From the NCBI GenBank assembly GCA_052170475.1, contig JBQNAL010000003.1, positions 115,742 to 179,741 of the forward strand: DNA of 64,000 nucleotides, read 5' to 3'. Shown in pieces: positions 1 through 8,024 of the stretch. The position numbers and the translations under genes are program-made. The DNA is from CAJPQU01 sp052170475 (GTDB lineage: Bacteria > Bacillota > Negativicutes > Selenomonadales > Selenomonadaceae). The notes beneath the pieces were generated by a model, which was not told the DNA's origin, did no database searches, and saw nothing but the letters and a program-made list of their open reading frames with translations. Numbering within the stretch: the stretch's first letter is position 1; each line of letters begins with the position of its first letter.

Positions 1-429
1 CCCCAGTTTCGGATTCGGCATGAGTCCGCGCGGGCCTAAGATCTTGCCTAAGCGACCGACGACGCCCATCATGTCCGGCGTAGCCACCGCCACGTCAAAA
101 TCGCACCAGCCGCCTTGGATCTTCGTCACAAGCTCGTCCGAACCGGCGAAGTCAGCACCCGCCTGTTCCGCCTCCGCGACCTTGTCGCCCTTGGCGAAAA
201 CCAGCACCCGCTTCGTCTTGCCCGTTCCGTGGGGCAAAACGACCGCGCCGCGCACCTGCTGATCCGCATATTTCGGATCGACGCCTAAGCGGACATGAAG
301 CTCCACCGTCTCGTCAAACTTCGCCGTCGCCGTCTTCTTGACCAGCTCCATGGCCTCCGGGGCGGTGTAGATCTTCCCTTCCTCGATGAGCTTAACGGCA
401 TCTTGATACTTCTTTCCCATTTTTGCCAT
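1..429 (-). CDS. rplA: 50S ribosomal protein L1 (partial)
   Basis: Ribosomal protein L1 forms the L1 stalk of the large subunit, helps release E-site tRNA and in many bacteria represses its own operon. The gene reads leftward and runs off the window, so only about the first 143 residues are present. The N terminus MAKMGKKYQDAVKLIEEG and later GTGKTKRVLVFAKGD and LGPRGLMPNPK segments are typical of the family. I chose the ATG at 429 because an AAGGAG lies just upstream; a second in-frame ATG at 420 is less well placed. It follows rplK in the usual rplK-rplA order. Confidence 0.96.
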   Translation of the reverse strand, partial: MAKMGKKYQDAVKLIEEGKIYTAPEAMELVKKTATAKFDETVELHVRLGVDPKYADQQVRGAVVLPHGTGKTKRVLVFAKGDKVAEAEQAGADFAGSDELVTKIQGGWCDFDVAVATPDMMGVVGRLGKILGPRGLMPNPKLG

Positions 430-490
430 ACAAACCTACTCCTTTCGTGGTCTTAGCGGATTTCCCTCCCACGCGAGATCGCCGAAAGCC

Positions 491-916
491 TCAATCGACG
501 ATCTCAATGCCCATGCTGCGTGCCGTACCCTCAATCATGCGGGTAGCCGCCTCAAGGTCAGCCGCATTCAGATCCTGCATCTTCGTCTCAGCGATCTCCC
601 GCGCTTTCGCCCGGGGTACTTTCGCCACTTTATTCTTATTCGGCTCACCCGAAGCCTTCTCGATCCCGGCGGCCTTCTTCAAAAGGACGGCGGCGGGCGG
701 CGTCTTCGTGATGAACGTGAACGACCGATCCTCAAAGACCGAAATTTCCACCGGAATGATCAATCCGGCTTGCTGCGCCGTTCTCTCGTTAAACTCCTTG
801 ACGAACGCCATGATGTTGACGCCTGCCTGTCCCAAGGCCGGACCGACCGGAGGAGCCGGCGTGGCTTTCCCCGCTAAGACTTGCAGCTTGACCAGCTTTG
901 CAACCTTCTTTGCCAT
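491..916 (-). CDS. rplK: 50S ribosomal protein L11
   Basis: L11 organises the GTPase-associated centre of the 50S subunit, where elongation factors and RelA act. The 141 residues begin MAKKVAKLVKLQV and carry the proline-rich APPVGPALGQAGVNIMAF stretch in the N-terminal domain; the C-terminal RNA-binding domain ends SMGIEIVD. The ATG at 916 is preceded by AAGGAGG seven bases upstream; a GTG six bases earlier lies too close to that site. The gene sits 40 bases after nusG and before rplA, the standard nusG-rplK-rplA order. Confidence 0.97.
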   Translation of the reverse strand: MAKKVAKLVKLQVLAGKATPAPPVGPALGQAGVNIMAFVKEFNERTAQQAGLIIPVEISVFEDRSFTFITKTPPAAVLLKKAAGIEKASGEPNKNKVAKVPRAKAREIAETKMQDLNAADLEAATRMIEGTARSMGIEIVD

Positions 917-956
917 TTTCACACCTCCTTAAAAGGAATCTCTGCGCTATAAAAAA

Positions 957-1487
957 TCAAATCTTCTCTACTTGGTCATAGTCCAGCTCGATCACCGTTT
1001 CCCGACCAAACATATCGACAATCGCCTTGATCTTGCCCCGCTCCGCATCCACTTCCGTGATCGTCGCAGGGAAATCCTCGAAGGAATCGGTATTGATGTG
1101 AACGGCCTGCCCCGGTTCCAAATCAATGACCGGCCGCAGTTCCTCTTCCTTGGTCGCCCGGAGGATATTCTTTACCTCGTCCTCCGTGAGCGGAATCGGC
1201 TTCGTCCCGGAGCCGACGAAGCCGGTGACCCCGGGCGTATTGCGGACGACGTACCACGAGCGGTCATTGACGATCATCTCCACCAGCGCGTATCCGGGGA
1301 ACACCTTCTTTTTCGTCAGCTTCTTATGACCGTCCTTGAGCTCAACATCGTCCTCCATGGGCACGACGACGTTGAAGATCTCGTTCTCCATCCCCATGGA
1401 ACGGACTTTGCTTTCCAGATTGGCTTTGACTTTATTTTCATACCCGGAATAGGTATGGATGACGTACCATTTCTTTTCTGCTTCCAT
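957..1487 (-). CDS. nusG: Transcription termination/antitermination protein NusG
   Basis: NusG binds RNA polymerase at the clamp to modulate pausing and links transcription to Rho or to the ribosome. The 176-residue protein starts MEAEKKWYVIHTYSGYENKV, the classic NGN-domain opening, contains FPGYALVEM and ends with a KOW domain (GQAVHINTDSFEDFPATI, later GRETVIELDYDQVEKI). The reading frame stays open far upstream, but homology places the start at the ATG at 1487. The best Shine-Dalgarno (GGGGAGG) is about 25 bases away, so initiation may be coupled to secE, which ends 38 bases upstream. Confidence 0.96.
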   Translation of the reverse strand: MEAEKKWYVIHTYSGYENKVKANLESKVRSMGMENEIFNVVVPMEDDVELKDGHKKLTKKKVFPGYALVEMIVNDRSWYVVRNTPGVTGFVGSGTKPIPLTEDEVKNILRATKEEELRPVIDLEPGQAVHINTDSFEDFPATITEVDAERGKIKAIVDMFGRETVIELDYDQVEKI

Positions 1488-1525
1488 CGCAGGGAACGCC
1501 GGTGCGCCCCTCACCTCCCCGATGC

Positions 1526-1747
1526 CTATCGTAAAATGAGCGTGAACAATCTGGCGAATACCGTGTCGCAGAACCAAATCAAGGCACAGACGATGACGAC
1601 GGCCACCGCCACGACAGCCGTATCCACAGCCAATTCCCGACGGGTGACCCAAGACACCTTCTTCATCTCGGCCACGACTTCCTCTATGAACTTCTTCGGG
1701 CTGAACCCGGCCTCCGCTGCTGCCACCGACGCCTTATCTTCCGCCAA
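1526..1747 (-). CDS. secE: Preprotein translocase subunit SecE
   Basis: SecE is the small essential subunit of the SecYEG channel. The 73-residue protein has the conserved KKFIEEVVAEMKKVSWVTRREL segment before a single membrane helix near residues 42-62 (TAVVAVAVVIVCALIWFCD). This is the single-helix form normal for Gram-positive lineages. The start appears to be a TTG at 1747 with a GAGG-containing stretch upstream. It lies between rpmG and nusG, a strongly conserved neighbourhood. Confidence 0.95.
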   Translation of the reverse strand: MAEDKASVAAAEAGFSPKKFIEEVVAEMKKVSWVTRRELAVDTAVVAVAVVIVCALIWFCDTVFARLFTLILR

Positions 1748-1786
1748 AACCTGTCACATCCTCATCCGCTGAAAGCTCACAGGCCA

Positions 1787-1936
1787 TCATTTCGTTTCTT
1801 TATGCGGCGTATGCTTCTTGCAGAACTTGCAGTATTTATTGAGTTCCAGCCGATCCGGATGGTTCTTCTTGTTCTTGTTGGTCTGATAGTTCCGATTCTT
1901 GCAAACCGTACAGGCCAAAGTAACGGCGTTACGCAT
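1787..1936 (-). CDS. rpmG: 50S ribosomal protein L33
   Basis: The 49-residue protein starts MRNAVTLACTVCKNRNYQ and ends HTPHKETK. Two Cys pairs, CTVC near residues 9-12 and CKFC near 36-39, make the zinc-binding type of L33. The ATG at 1936 has GAGGAG eight bases upstream. A longer overlapping frame on the same strand has no family resemblance. The gene opens the rpmG-secE-nusG-rplK-rplA series and has its own promoter at 1990-2018. Confidence 0.95.
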   Translation of the reverse strand: MRNAVTLACTVCKNRNYQTNKNKKNHPDRLELNKYCKFCKKHTPHKETK

Positions 1937-1989
1937 TTCATGCACTCCTCACTCACAGATTTCGCTACATGCCAAAAGGTCACTCATGT

Positions 1990-2018
1990 ACTCTATCACA
2001 CTTACTCTATCGTGTCAA
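1990..2018 (-). promoter_or_regulatory. Sigma-A promoter for rpmG-secE-nusG operon
   Basis: Read on the minus strand, TTGACA (2018-2013) and TAGAGT (1995-1990) are separated by 17 bases. The site lies 54 bases upstream of rpmG and downstream of the tRNA-cluster terminator, so the ribosomal operon has an independent start. Confidence 0.75.
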
Positions 2019-2073
2019 CCAAAACCCCACCGAAGCGGCGATTTTTCCTGCCGGCGAACGAGGTGTGACCTCA

Positions 2074-2098
2074 CAAAAAAACCCCACAATGGGGGTTT
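2074..2098 (-). terminator. Terminator of the tRNA cluster
   Basis: On the minus strand a short CCCC/GGGG stem extended by A-U pairs is followed by a run of seven T. It lies just after the last tRNA and ahead of the rpmG promoter. Confidence 0.75.
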
Positions 2099-2109
2099 AT
2101 TTTATAAAT

Positions 2110-2186
2110 TGGTGGCGGAAGGGAGATTTGAACTCTCGACACTGCGGGTATGAACCGCATGCTCTAGCCAACTGAGCTATTCCGCC
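2110..2186 (-). tRNA. tRNA-Met (CAT), elongator
   Basis: This 77-nt cloverleaf has a 7-bp acceptor stem (GGCGGAA/TTCCGCC), discriminator A and an encoded CCA. The anticodon loop TTCATAC gives CAT. Because the loop is TTCATAC and not CTCATAA, I call it elongator methionine and not the lysidine-modified isoleucine tRNA. Confidence 0.93.
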
Positions 2187-2192
2187 ATTATA

Positions 2193-2268
2193 TGGAGCTG
2201 ATGACCAGGATTGAACTGGTGACCTTATCCTTACCAAGGATACGCTCTGCCGACTGAGCTACATCAGC
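2193..2268 (-). tRNA. tRNA-Thr (GGT)
   Basis: This 76-nt cloverleaf has acceptor stem GCTGATG/CATCAGC, discriminator T and an encoded CCA. The anticodon stem-loop TATCC-TTGGTAA-GGATA gives GGT. Confidence 0.95.
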
Positions 2269-2279
2269 GCACCGCGCAT

Positions 2280-2355
<76 letters not shown>

Positions 2356-2363
2356 ATAAAAAA

Positions 2364-2449
2364 TGGTGGGCAGGGATGGATTCGAACCATCGTAGCCGTG
2401 AGGCGACGGATTTACAGTCCGTTCCCTTTAACCACTCGGGCACCTACCC
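2364..2449 (-). tRNA. tRNA-Tyr (GTA)
   Basis: This 86-nt class II tRNA has a long variable arm, acceptor stem GGGTAGG/CCTGCCC, discriminator A and an encoded CCA. The anticodon stem-loop ACGGACTGTAAATCCGT gives GTA. It lies between the two identical initiator tRNA genes. Confidence 0.95.
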
Positions 2450-2485
2450 ACATATATGGAAAACAACCCTTGGCTGCCGTTCCCT

Positions 2486-2561
<76 letters not shown>

Positions 2562-2601
2562 ATAATCGCCCACCGACACAAGCGTCGGCTGACAAGTAAA
2601 G

Positions 2602-2630
2602 ATATTAGCACAAAATATTTTATTTGTAAA
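2602..2630 (-). promoter_or_regulatory. Promoter of the tRNA cluster
   Basis: On the minus strand TTTACA (2630-2625) and TAATAT (2607-2602) are 17 bases apart, in an AT-rich patch about 40 bases before the first tRNA. No gene was found elsewhere in 2562-2801. Confidence 0.65.
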
Positions 2631-2801
2631 TAGGGTGGCTCGCCATTTCCTGCAAAATATTTTCCCCGGCGCCGTGCAAAGGAAAGGACGCCAAAGGAAG
2701 CCATGGGACGTTGCCGCGAGCAAGAACCTCCTCGCGGCGAGAAAAAAGACGCCGCCATGAACGCATGACCGCGCCTTTTCTATCGCTATGAACGTCGTTC
2801 C

Positions 2802-3236
2802 TCAGCCCAGCGCCTTCGCCATCTGCTCGCCCAGCGTGGTGCTGGCCGCCAGCGCCGCGTCGTCCGGCGCGTTTTCAGCGATGACGCCATCGGCGATCAG
2901 ATCCGCGCCGTCGCCCTTCACCCGCTCTTCCCAATCTTTCATCCATGCGCCGCCGCCCCAGCCGTAGGAGCCGAAAAGCCCGACTTTACGCCCGCTTAAA
3001 CCGGCTTCGATGGCCGCGAAGAAAGGCTCAAATTCCTCTTCTTCCAAAACTTCCGCGCCCATGGCCGAGCAGCCAAAGAGAAACCCATCGTAGGTATCCA
3101 AGATGTCCTTTGAGGCCTGATCGACGCTCATGACGGCAGCCTCCCCTCCGCCTTGTTTGACCCCTTCCCCGACGGCCTGCGCCATCGCTTCGGTATTTCC
3201 CGTGCCACTCCAAAAGACCACTGCAACTTTTTTCAT
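2802..3236 (-). CDS. Flavodoxin
   Basis: This is a short-chain flavodoxin of 144 residues, an FMN-binding electron carrier that can replace ferredoxin when iron is scarce. The phosphate-binding loop SGTGNTE is at residues 10-16, directly after the first beta strand (KKVAVVFW). The GSYGWGGGAWMKDW segment near residues 89-102 supplies FMN-ring contacts typical of clostridial flavodoxins. It lies 136 bases after a DUF3793 gene on the same strand and may share that gene's promoter, which carries a Fur-like palindrome. Iron repression is an inference. Confidence 0.93.
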   Translation of the reverse strand: MKKVAVVFWSGTGNTEAMAQAVGEGVKQGGGEAAVMSVDQASKDILDTYDGFLFGCSAMGAEVLEEEEFEPFFAAIEAGLSGRKVGLFGSYGWGGGAWMKDWEERVKGDGADLIADGVIAENAPDDAALAASTTLGEQMAKALG

Positions 3237-3371
3237 TCGCTGTTCCTCCTCATCTCAAGGTTTTTCCTTTGTCATCACACATCGCCCGACATGTGATGCA
3301 CTGTATCTCCACCCGCCACGCGGGAAGATGGTGAATCGCCTGCGCGCTTTTTCTGCCACAGGATTTCGCCT

Positions 3372-3953
3372 TCAGACGGCACGCAGGAGCTCCGTCAAGG
3401 GAACCCCCTGCCGCAGTTCTTGGCAAAAGGCGTCCGTGCAGGCCCGATAGCGCGCGAAAGCGGCTCGCGCCGCCCGCTCTTTCGCGTAGACTTTCCAGCA
3501 GCCGCAGCAGAGAAAATCACGCCCACGATGGGAAATGAAGCCATCGACATCCCAAGGCGGGTAGCCAAGAAAAAGCCCGATCTCATGGGGAAAATCCGCT
3601 TCGCGCCGCAGGCGCTCCGCCAAATGCGACAGCTTCGGCCCCAAGGCACTCGTCTGCGGATAGCCGTACCGCCCCAAGATGTGAACGGCCTCCTTAGCAC
3701 ACAGCCTTTGCGCCAGTACCGCCGGACGATAAAAGAGCACCAAGATCCTGTCCGGCGCCGCTAAGAGACGGCGAATCGCTATCCCGCTCCTCGCCAATTC
3801 TTTCACGGAACCTGCCAAAAACCTGCACAGCGCAGCTCGTTTCTCAAATGGAAAGGCCACGAGGCTGGCAGCTTTCAGACCGCGAAAAGTCGGCGCGCAG
3901 TGATACGCTAACAGAGCCTCAATCTCTCGGGTGCCCACTTCATCATCTCCCAT
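3372..3953 (-). CDS. DUF3793 family protein
   Basis: The 193-residue protein matches the DUF3793 family as I remember it, known mainly from anaerobic Firmicutes; its biochemical function is not established. Visible hallmarks are HEIGLFLGYPPWDV near residues 123-135, followed by a Cys-rich FLCCGCWKVY near 147-156 that could hold a metal or redox centre. No signal peptide or membrane helix is seen. The start, MGDDEVGTRE, sits just after a strong promoter with a 17-base spacer. Its pairing with flavodoxin suggests a role in iron or redox physiology, which is inference. Confidence 0.75.
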   Translation of the reverse strand: MGDDEVGTREIEALLAYHCAPTFRGLKAASLVAFPFEKRAALCRFLAGSVKELARSGIAIRRLLAAPDRILVLFYRPAVLAQRLCAKEAVHILGRYGYPQTSALGPKLSHLAERLRREADFPHEIGLFLGYPPWDVDGFISHRGRDFLCCGCWKVYAKERAARAAFARYRACTDAFCQELRQGVPLTELLRAV

Positions 3954-3975
3954 AGCTTATGTCGGCTACGGTCTT

Positions 3976-4004
3976 ATTATAACGAAAGTGAGAGTCGTTT
4001 TCAA
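3976..4004 (-). promoter_or_regulatory. Promoter with Fur-like palindrome upstream of DUF3793-flavodoxin
   Basis: On the minus strand TTGAAA (4004-3999) and a perfect TATAAT (3981-3976) are 17 bases apart. The spacer reads GAAAACGACTCTCACTTTCG, which resembles a Fur box (GAAAATGATAATCATTTTC) with several T-to-C changes. A bound repressor here would cover the promoter. Confidence 0.6.
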
Positions 4005-4037
4005 TATACAAAGAAAATTTCTTGCTCCTGCGCAAAT

Positions 4038-5591
4038 TTACGGGGCGTCCCCGCCTTCCCCTTGATGCTCAGGCGGCGCAACGAGATGGAGGAGGCGGCC
4101 ATCCTCGCCGATCATGCGGATCTCCTCTAAGGTCAGCTTCCCATCCTTAATGCGGAGCGCATCCGTGGAAACGCGGAAAGAGGACAGCTGAATATCGAGG
4201 GCAGAAAAGCGCAGGTCGTGGTATTCTTCATAAAAATTTCCTGTGATCGCGCGAAAGGGCAGCCAGCGATAATGTCCCTCCCCCGAGCGAAAGCTGCCGG
4301 AAAAGGTGGTTTGCTTGGGGCCGCCTTTCGACTCCACATGGAGATCCATGTCGACGGCGCAGGTGAGGCCGCTCCCCGGCAATGCCTGCGCCGCCTCTAT
4401 CCCCGTCCCCTGTCCCTCGATCCGATAATGGCGCGTATCTATATGGTAGGAGCCACGCGCCAAGAGGCGGCCGCCGTAAACGTCAGCGGAAACATCGGAA
4501 AATTGCAGCTCGCCGTCTTCATAGCGAATGCCCCCGAACACGTCCGTAAAATGAAGCGCCGGGATGTGAAGATCCTTCATCTTGACTACCCCGCGCCCCA
4601 CGGGATGAGAAACCGGCCCTTCAAAGTGGGACAGCAGCGTCAGCCGGTCATTGAGGTTCATGCCAAAGCCCAAAGAAGAAGGCTCCACGTCATAGAGCAT
4701 CACGGTGAGGTCGCAGAGAGGTACCGGCGGGACGCGAAAGTCGATGTGGCCGTACATCCCCATGCCGCTCCCCACCATCGTGCCCCCGAAGCCGCCCGTG
4801 GTCGCCCGTATCTCTGTCAGCCCCGCCGTATCGAGGACAGCATTGACCCGCACGGGCTGAAAAAGATAGTGCCGCGCCCGATGAAAAACCTCCACCCGAC
4901 ATTTGTCCAAGGTCAGCGCTAAGTGGAGCCGACGCCCTGCCCGATTAAAATTGGCCAATTGGCGCTCTAAATAAAGGCGTCTTCGCTTTCGCCGTTCTTC
5001 GCTGATCGCTTTGATCTCTTCTTCGCTGCTTCCCTCTGGCAAAATCTCCCACGCTTCGTCTTCGGCAGGGTATTCCCCGGCGCGAATGGCCCTTGGGGAA
5101 GGACGGATAAAATCCACCTTCATGTCTTCATCTAAATGAACGGAAATCACCGCATCATGAAGCGTCAAGGATCGGATCGTCGTGGACGAAAGATGCCCCG
5201 TAATGATGTCGAGCGGCGCGACGACAAAAGAACCGCGAGGCACCTCGAGGATCGTGTGCCCCTCCGGATCCTTCCACGTCAGCTGCTCAAACCGCACATG
5301 TCCCGTGAGATCGGCCAATAGCTTCTCCGCCGTGATGGTGCCCCGCAGCATATCCTGCCGTGCTACGGCATGATTAAAGATCCTTGCCGCGCCGCGGCTG
5401 AAAAATTCCAACACCAAGACGGCAGCGACGAGCGACGCCAGCAAGAACCAGCCCAGCCATTTCCCCCACGGTTTTCCCGAAAGCCTTCGCAAGGCTCGTC
5501 TCACAAGGGAAAACACCCTATTCCCCCTGCCAAATTGCTCCGCCACCCGCATCCCTCTTTTCTGCGCAACGCGCCCCTCTTCTCCCTCCAT
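4038..5591 (-). CDS. AsmA/TamB-like inner-membrane-anchored protein
   Basis: This is a 517-residue protein with a basic N terminus and one membrane helix near residues 46-64, followed by a long beta-rich periplasmic region. The alternating short strands, GGFGGTMVGSG and DVYGGRLLARGSYHID segments resemble AsmA-type proteins (AsmA, YhdP, TamB), thought to move phospholipids or help outer-membrane biogenesis in diderms. The frame is open to 5792, but I prefer the ATG at 5591, or the internal ATG at 5552, because the extra residues look unrelated; neither has a strong Shine-Dalgarno. The gene is divergent from brnQ. The family call is moderately sure, the exact role unknown. Confidence 0.65.
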   Translation of the reverse strand: MEGEEGRVAQKRGMRVAEQFGRGNRVFSLVRRALRRLSGKPWGKWLGWFLLASLVAAVLVLEFFSRGAARIFNHAVARQDMLRGTITAEKLLADLTGHVRFEQLTWKDPEGHTILEVPRGSFVVAPLDIITGHLSSTTIRSLTLHDAVISVHLDEDMKVDFIRPSPRAIRAGEYPAEDEAWEILPEGSSEEEIKAISEERRKRRRLYLERQLANFNRAGRRLHLALTLDKCRVEVFHRARHYLFQPVRVNAVLDTAGLTEIRATTGGFGGTMVGSGMGMYGHIDFRVPPVPLCDLTVMLYDVEPSSLGFGMNLNDRLTLLSHFEGPVSHPVGRGVVKMKDLHIPALHFTDVFGGIRYEDGELQFSDVSADVYGGRLLARGSYHIDTRHYRIEGQGTGIEAAQALPGSGLTCAVDMDLHVESKGGPKQTTFSGSFRSGEGHYRWLPFRAITGNFYEEYHDLRFSALDIQLSSFRVSTDALRIKDGKLTLEEIRMIGEDGRLLHLVAPPEHQGEGGDAP

Positions 5592-5701
5592 CTTATCAAG
5601 GACATTGTTTTCTGTAAATAAACCATCGTCCGTGCCAAACGCCCGAAAGCGATTTCTTGCGTTTTGTCCTCTCGGTAAAACCAAAAATTTTCCTACAAGG
5701 G

Positions 5702-5731
5702 TTGCCGAGCATAGGCGACTTGTTCTATAAT
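5702..5731 (+). promoter_or_regulatory. Sigma-A promoter for brnQ
   Basis: TTGCCG (5702-5707) and a perfect TATAAT (5726-5731) are separated by 18 bases. It lies 124 bases before the brnQ start, leaving a leader that holds a long inverted repeat. Confidence 0.7.
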
Positions 5732-5782
5732 GGAAACCACTATATGACACTGCCCGCGACACAAAGGGCGGAAATGCGATCG

Positions 5783-5830
5783 CATGGCGCACCGATGCCC
5801 TTCCGGGGAAAAAGCCGTCGGTGCGCCATG
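5783..5830 (+). repeat. 13-bp perfect inverted repeat in the brnQ leader
   Basis: CATGGCGCACCGA (5783-5795) and its exact complement (5818-5830) flank a 22-base loop. It lies between the promoter and the Shine-Dalgarno (5845-5850) and has no T-run after it, so it is not a standard terminator. It could be an RNA control element or a protein site. Confidence 0.7.
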
Positions 5831-5854
5831 CCGCGCAGAATCACAGGAGGAATT

Positions 5855-7210
5855 ATGCGACATTTATCAAAAGCGGATATTGTATCCATCGGTTTTATGA
5901 TGTTTTCCATTTTCTTTGGCGCAGGGAACCTGATCTTCCCCCCGTCCTTGGGACAGGTCGCGGGGACGAACCTGTGGACGGCCATGGCGGGATTTCTGAC
6001 GACGGGGGTCGGGCTGCCCCTCTTGGGCATCATTGCGATCGCGCTGGTGGGGGGCGATTATCCGACGTACATCGGGCAGCGCGTCGCACCTTGGTTTGCC
6101 ACGCTCCTCTTGGGGCTGCTCTACCTTTCCATCGGCCCGCTCTTCGCCATTCCGCGAACCGGCGCCGTATCCTTTGAGATCGGGATCCGACCCTTTTTGG
6201 CGGGCGACAGCGCCATCATTGGCCAAGCCGTCTACACGGGACTCTTTTTCATCCTCACGTATTGGCTGGCACACAATCCGGGCAAACTCATTGACCGCGT
6301 GGGGAAGATCCTCACGCCGGCGCTCCTGCTCTTTTTGGTGCTGCTCTTCATCCGCACCTTTGCCTCGCCTTTAGGCTCCATCCAAGCGCCCCAAGGCGCC
6401 TATCTCGCCTTCCCCTTTGCTGAAGGATTCCAAAACGGCTACTTAACCATGGATCTCTTGGCTTCCGTGGCCGTCGGCGCCATCGTCGTCACCGCCATCC
6501 AGCGCTCCGGCATCACCGAGCCGCGGATCATCGGGCGCGCCTGCTTTTTGAGCGGCGTTCTCGCCGTAGCGCTGATGGCGCTCGTCTATCTCTCCCTCGC
6601 CTACCTCGGCGCCACGAGCACCGAGATGGTCGGCATCGCAGAAAACGGCGGCATCATCCTCACGAAAACCTCCGCCATCTTCTTTGGCGCAGCGGGGCAG
6701 ACCATTTTAGCCCTCATCATCATGTTGGCCTGCCTGACGACAAGCTGCGGGATGCTGACGGCCTTCGCCTCCTATTTTTCGGACGTATCCAACGGTCGCC
6801 TGACCTACGGACAGCTCACCTTAGGGGGCGCCATCTTCGGATTTGCCGCCGCCAACATCGGTCTGACGGGGCTCATCCAAATTTCCATCCCCTTCCTCAT
6901 CGCCCTCTACCCCATCGTCATCGTCTTGGTACTCCTGACGCTGGCTGACCGGCTGGGAAGCGCCGGCCCTTACGTCTATCGGTGCAGCCTCGCCTTCACC
7001 TCGCTCTTTAGCATTTACGGCGGTCTGAAAGAAGCCGGGTTCGCATGGACTACATTGGACAGCCTCCTCACGCAGTACCTGCCCCTCTACGGCGTCAACC
7101 TCGGCTGGTTCCTGCCCGCCCTCCTCGGCGCGGCGCTCGGCGGCGTGCTGACCTTCTTTGCGCATCCGGCATCCGTCCCTGCCGAGAGCCACATCGCTGA
7201 AAAAGAATGA
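5855..7210 (+). CDS. brnQ: Branched-chain amino acid:cation symporter
   Basis: BrnQ/LIVCS family carriers import leucine, isoleucine and valine with Na+ or H+. The 451-residue protein starts MRHLSKADIVSIGFMMFSIFFGAGNLIFPP, the highly conserved first helix of the family, and has about twelve hydrophobic segments. The frame is open upstream to 5657, but the ATG at 5855 has a perfect AGGAGG four bases before it and matches the family start. It is monocistronic: its own promoter is at 5702-5731 and a bidirectional terminator follows at 7233-7270. Confidence 0.94.
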   Translation: MRHLSKADIVSIGFMMFSIFFGAGNLIFPPSLGQVAGTNLWTAMAGFLTTGVGLPLLGIIAIALVGGDYPTYIGQRVAPWFATLLLGLLYLSIGPLFAIPRTGAVSFEIGIRPFLAGDSAIIGQAVYTGLFFILTYWLAHNPGKLIDRVGKILTPALLLFLVLLFIRTFASPLGSIQAPQGAYLAFPFAEGFQNGYLTMDLLASVAVGAIVVTAIQRSGITEPRIIGRACFLSGVLAVALMALVYLSLAYLGATSTEMVGIAENGGIILTKTSAIFFGAAGQTILALIIMLACLTTSCGMLTAFASYFSDVSNGRLTYGQLTLGGAIFGFAAANIGLTGLIQISIPFLIALYPIVIVLVLLTLADRLGSAGPYVYRCSLAFTSLFSIYGGLKEAGFAWTTLDSLLTQYLPLYGVNLGWFLPALLGAALGGVLTFFAHPASVPAESHIAEKE

Positions 7211-7232
7211 CCACCTCGGAAAAATCCACCAT

Positions 7233-7270
7233 AAAAAAACTGCCGGGCAACGTAGCCCGGCAGTTTTTTT
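7233..7270. terminator. Bidirectional terminator between brnQ and the NlpC/P60 gene
   Basis: A 9-bp stem CTGCCGGGC/GCCCGGCAG with a 6-base loop is flanked by A7 on the left and T7 on the right. It can therefore terminate the convergent transcripts from both sides. Confidence 0.92.
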
Positions 7271-7275
7271 GCAGC

Positions 7276-7956
7276 TCATCGCGGCAAGGGAATGCGCCGC
7301 GCCCCGACATAATGTTCCCGGCGATAGTCCCTCTCCAACGTGTCGTAAGTGATACAAGAATTGGAAGACGCATGGATAAACTCTCCGCCTTGCAGATAGA
7401 TCCCCACATGAGAAACCTCGATGCCATCGGCGGAAAAGAACACCAAATCCCCCGGCTGGAGATTTTCCTTGGACACGGGACGCCCTACCAGATACTGATC
7501 GTCGGCGCAGCGCGGCAAGCGCACGCCCATCTGGCCAAAGACATAATAGACGAAGCCGGAGCAGTCAAAACCGCCCCCCGGCGTCGAGCCGCCATAGACG
7601 TAAGGCACGCCCAAATATTGCTTGGCCAAGGCGATGAGACGGCGATAGGAACTCGCCCCCGTCCCGCGGCTGACAGCGGGAAAAGGACGCCCCATGAGCG
7701 CCTGATAGACCTCCGCGCCGACGACGCCATCCGTCGTAAGTCCATGTGCGCGTTCAAAGTCTCTGACCGCCGCCGCCGTCCCCGGGCCAAAATCCCCGTC
7801 GGCCACGACATCATACCCCAAGTCAAGCAGCGTCTGCTGCACCGCCGCAACCTCCGGCCCCTCGTCGCCTAATTGAAAGGACGCCGCCTCCGCTCCCGCC
7901 GAAAAGGCCAGACAGGCGCAGACCGCGACCAAACCGCGCCGCAAAACTCCCTTCAA
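7276..7956 (-). CDS. Secreted NlpC/P60 cell-wall hydrolase with peptidoglycan-binding domain
   Basis: This predicted gamma-D-glutamyl-diamino-acid endopeptidase cuts peptidoglycan stems. The 226-residue protein has a signal peptide (residues 1 to about 25, cleavage after AEA), a PG_binding_1 domain (about 28-88) and an NlpC/P60 domain (about 103-222). The catalytic triad is visible as Cys132 (FDCSGF), His183 (SHVGIY) and His195 (FIHASS). The start is a TTG at 7956 with a perfect AAGGAGG seven bases upstream; an ATG at 7989 would add residues before the signal sequence and lacks a good site. Its leader carries a long stem-loop. Confidence 0.92.
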   Translation of the reverse strand: MKGVLRRGLVAVCACLAFSAGAEAASFQLGDEGPEVAAVQQTLLDLGYDVVADGDFGPGTAAAVRDFERAHGLTTDGVVGAEVYQALMGRPFPAVSRGTGASSYRRLIALAKQYLGVPYVYGGSTPGGGFDCSGFVYYVFGQMGVRLPRCADDQYLVGRPVSKENLQPGDLVFFSADGIEVSHVGIYLQGGEFIHASSNSCITYDTLERDYRREHYVGARRIPLPR

Positions 7957-8024
7957 AAAAACGCCTCCTTCCGTAAAACGCCAAGCCATTCTCCTGACAA
8001 AGGCAAAGCTCTGCCTGTGCTACA

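Noticed and set aside
972..1772. A 266-codon plus-strand frame opposite nusG and secE
   Set aside because: It runs antisense through two well-supported conserved genes and has no recognisable domain; high GC leaves long open frames on opposite strands.
1777..1983. A 68-codon minus-strand frame over the L33 gene
   Set aside because: A different frame of the same strand encodes the clear zinc-binding L33, and this one has no family features.
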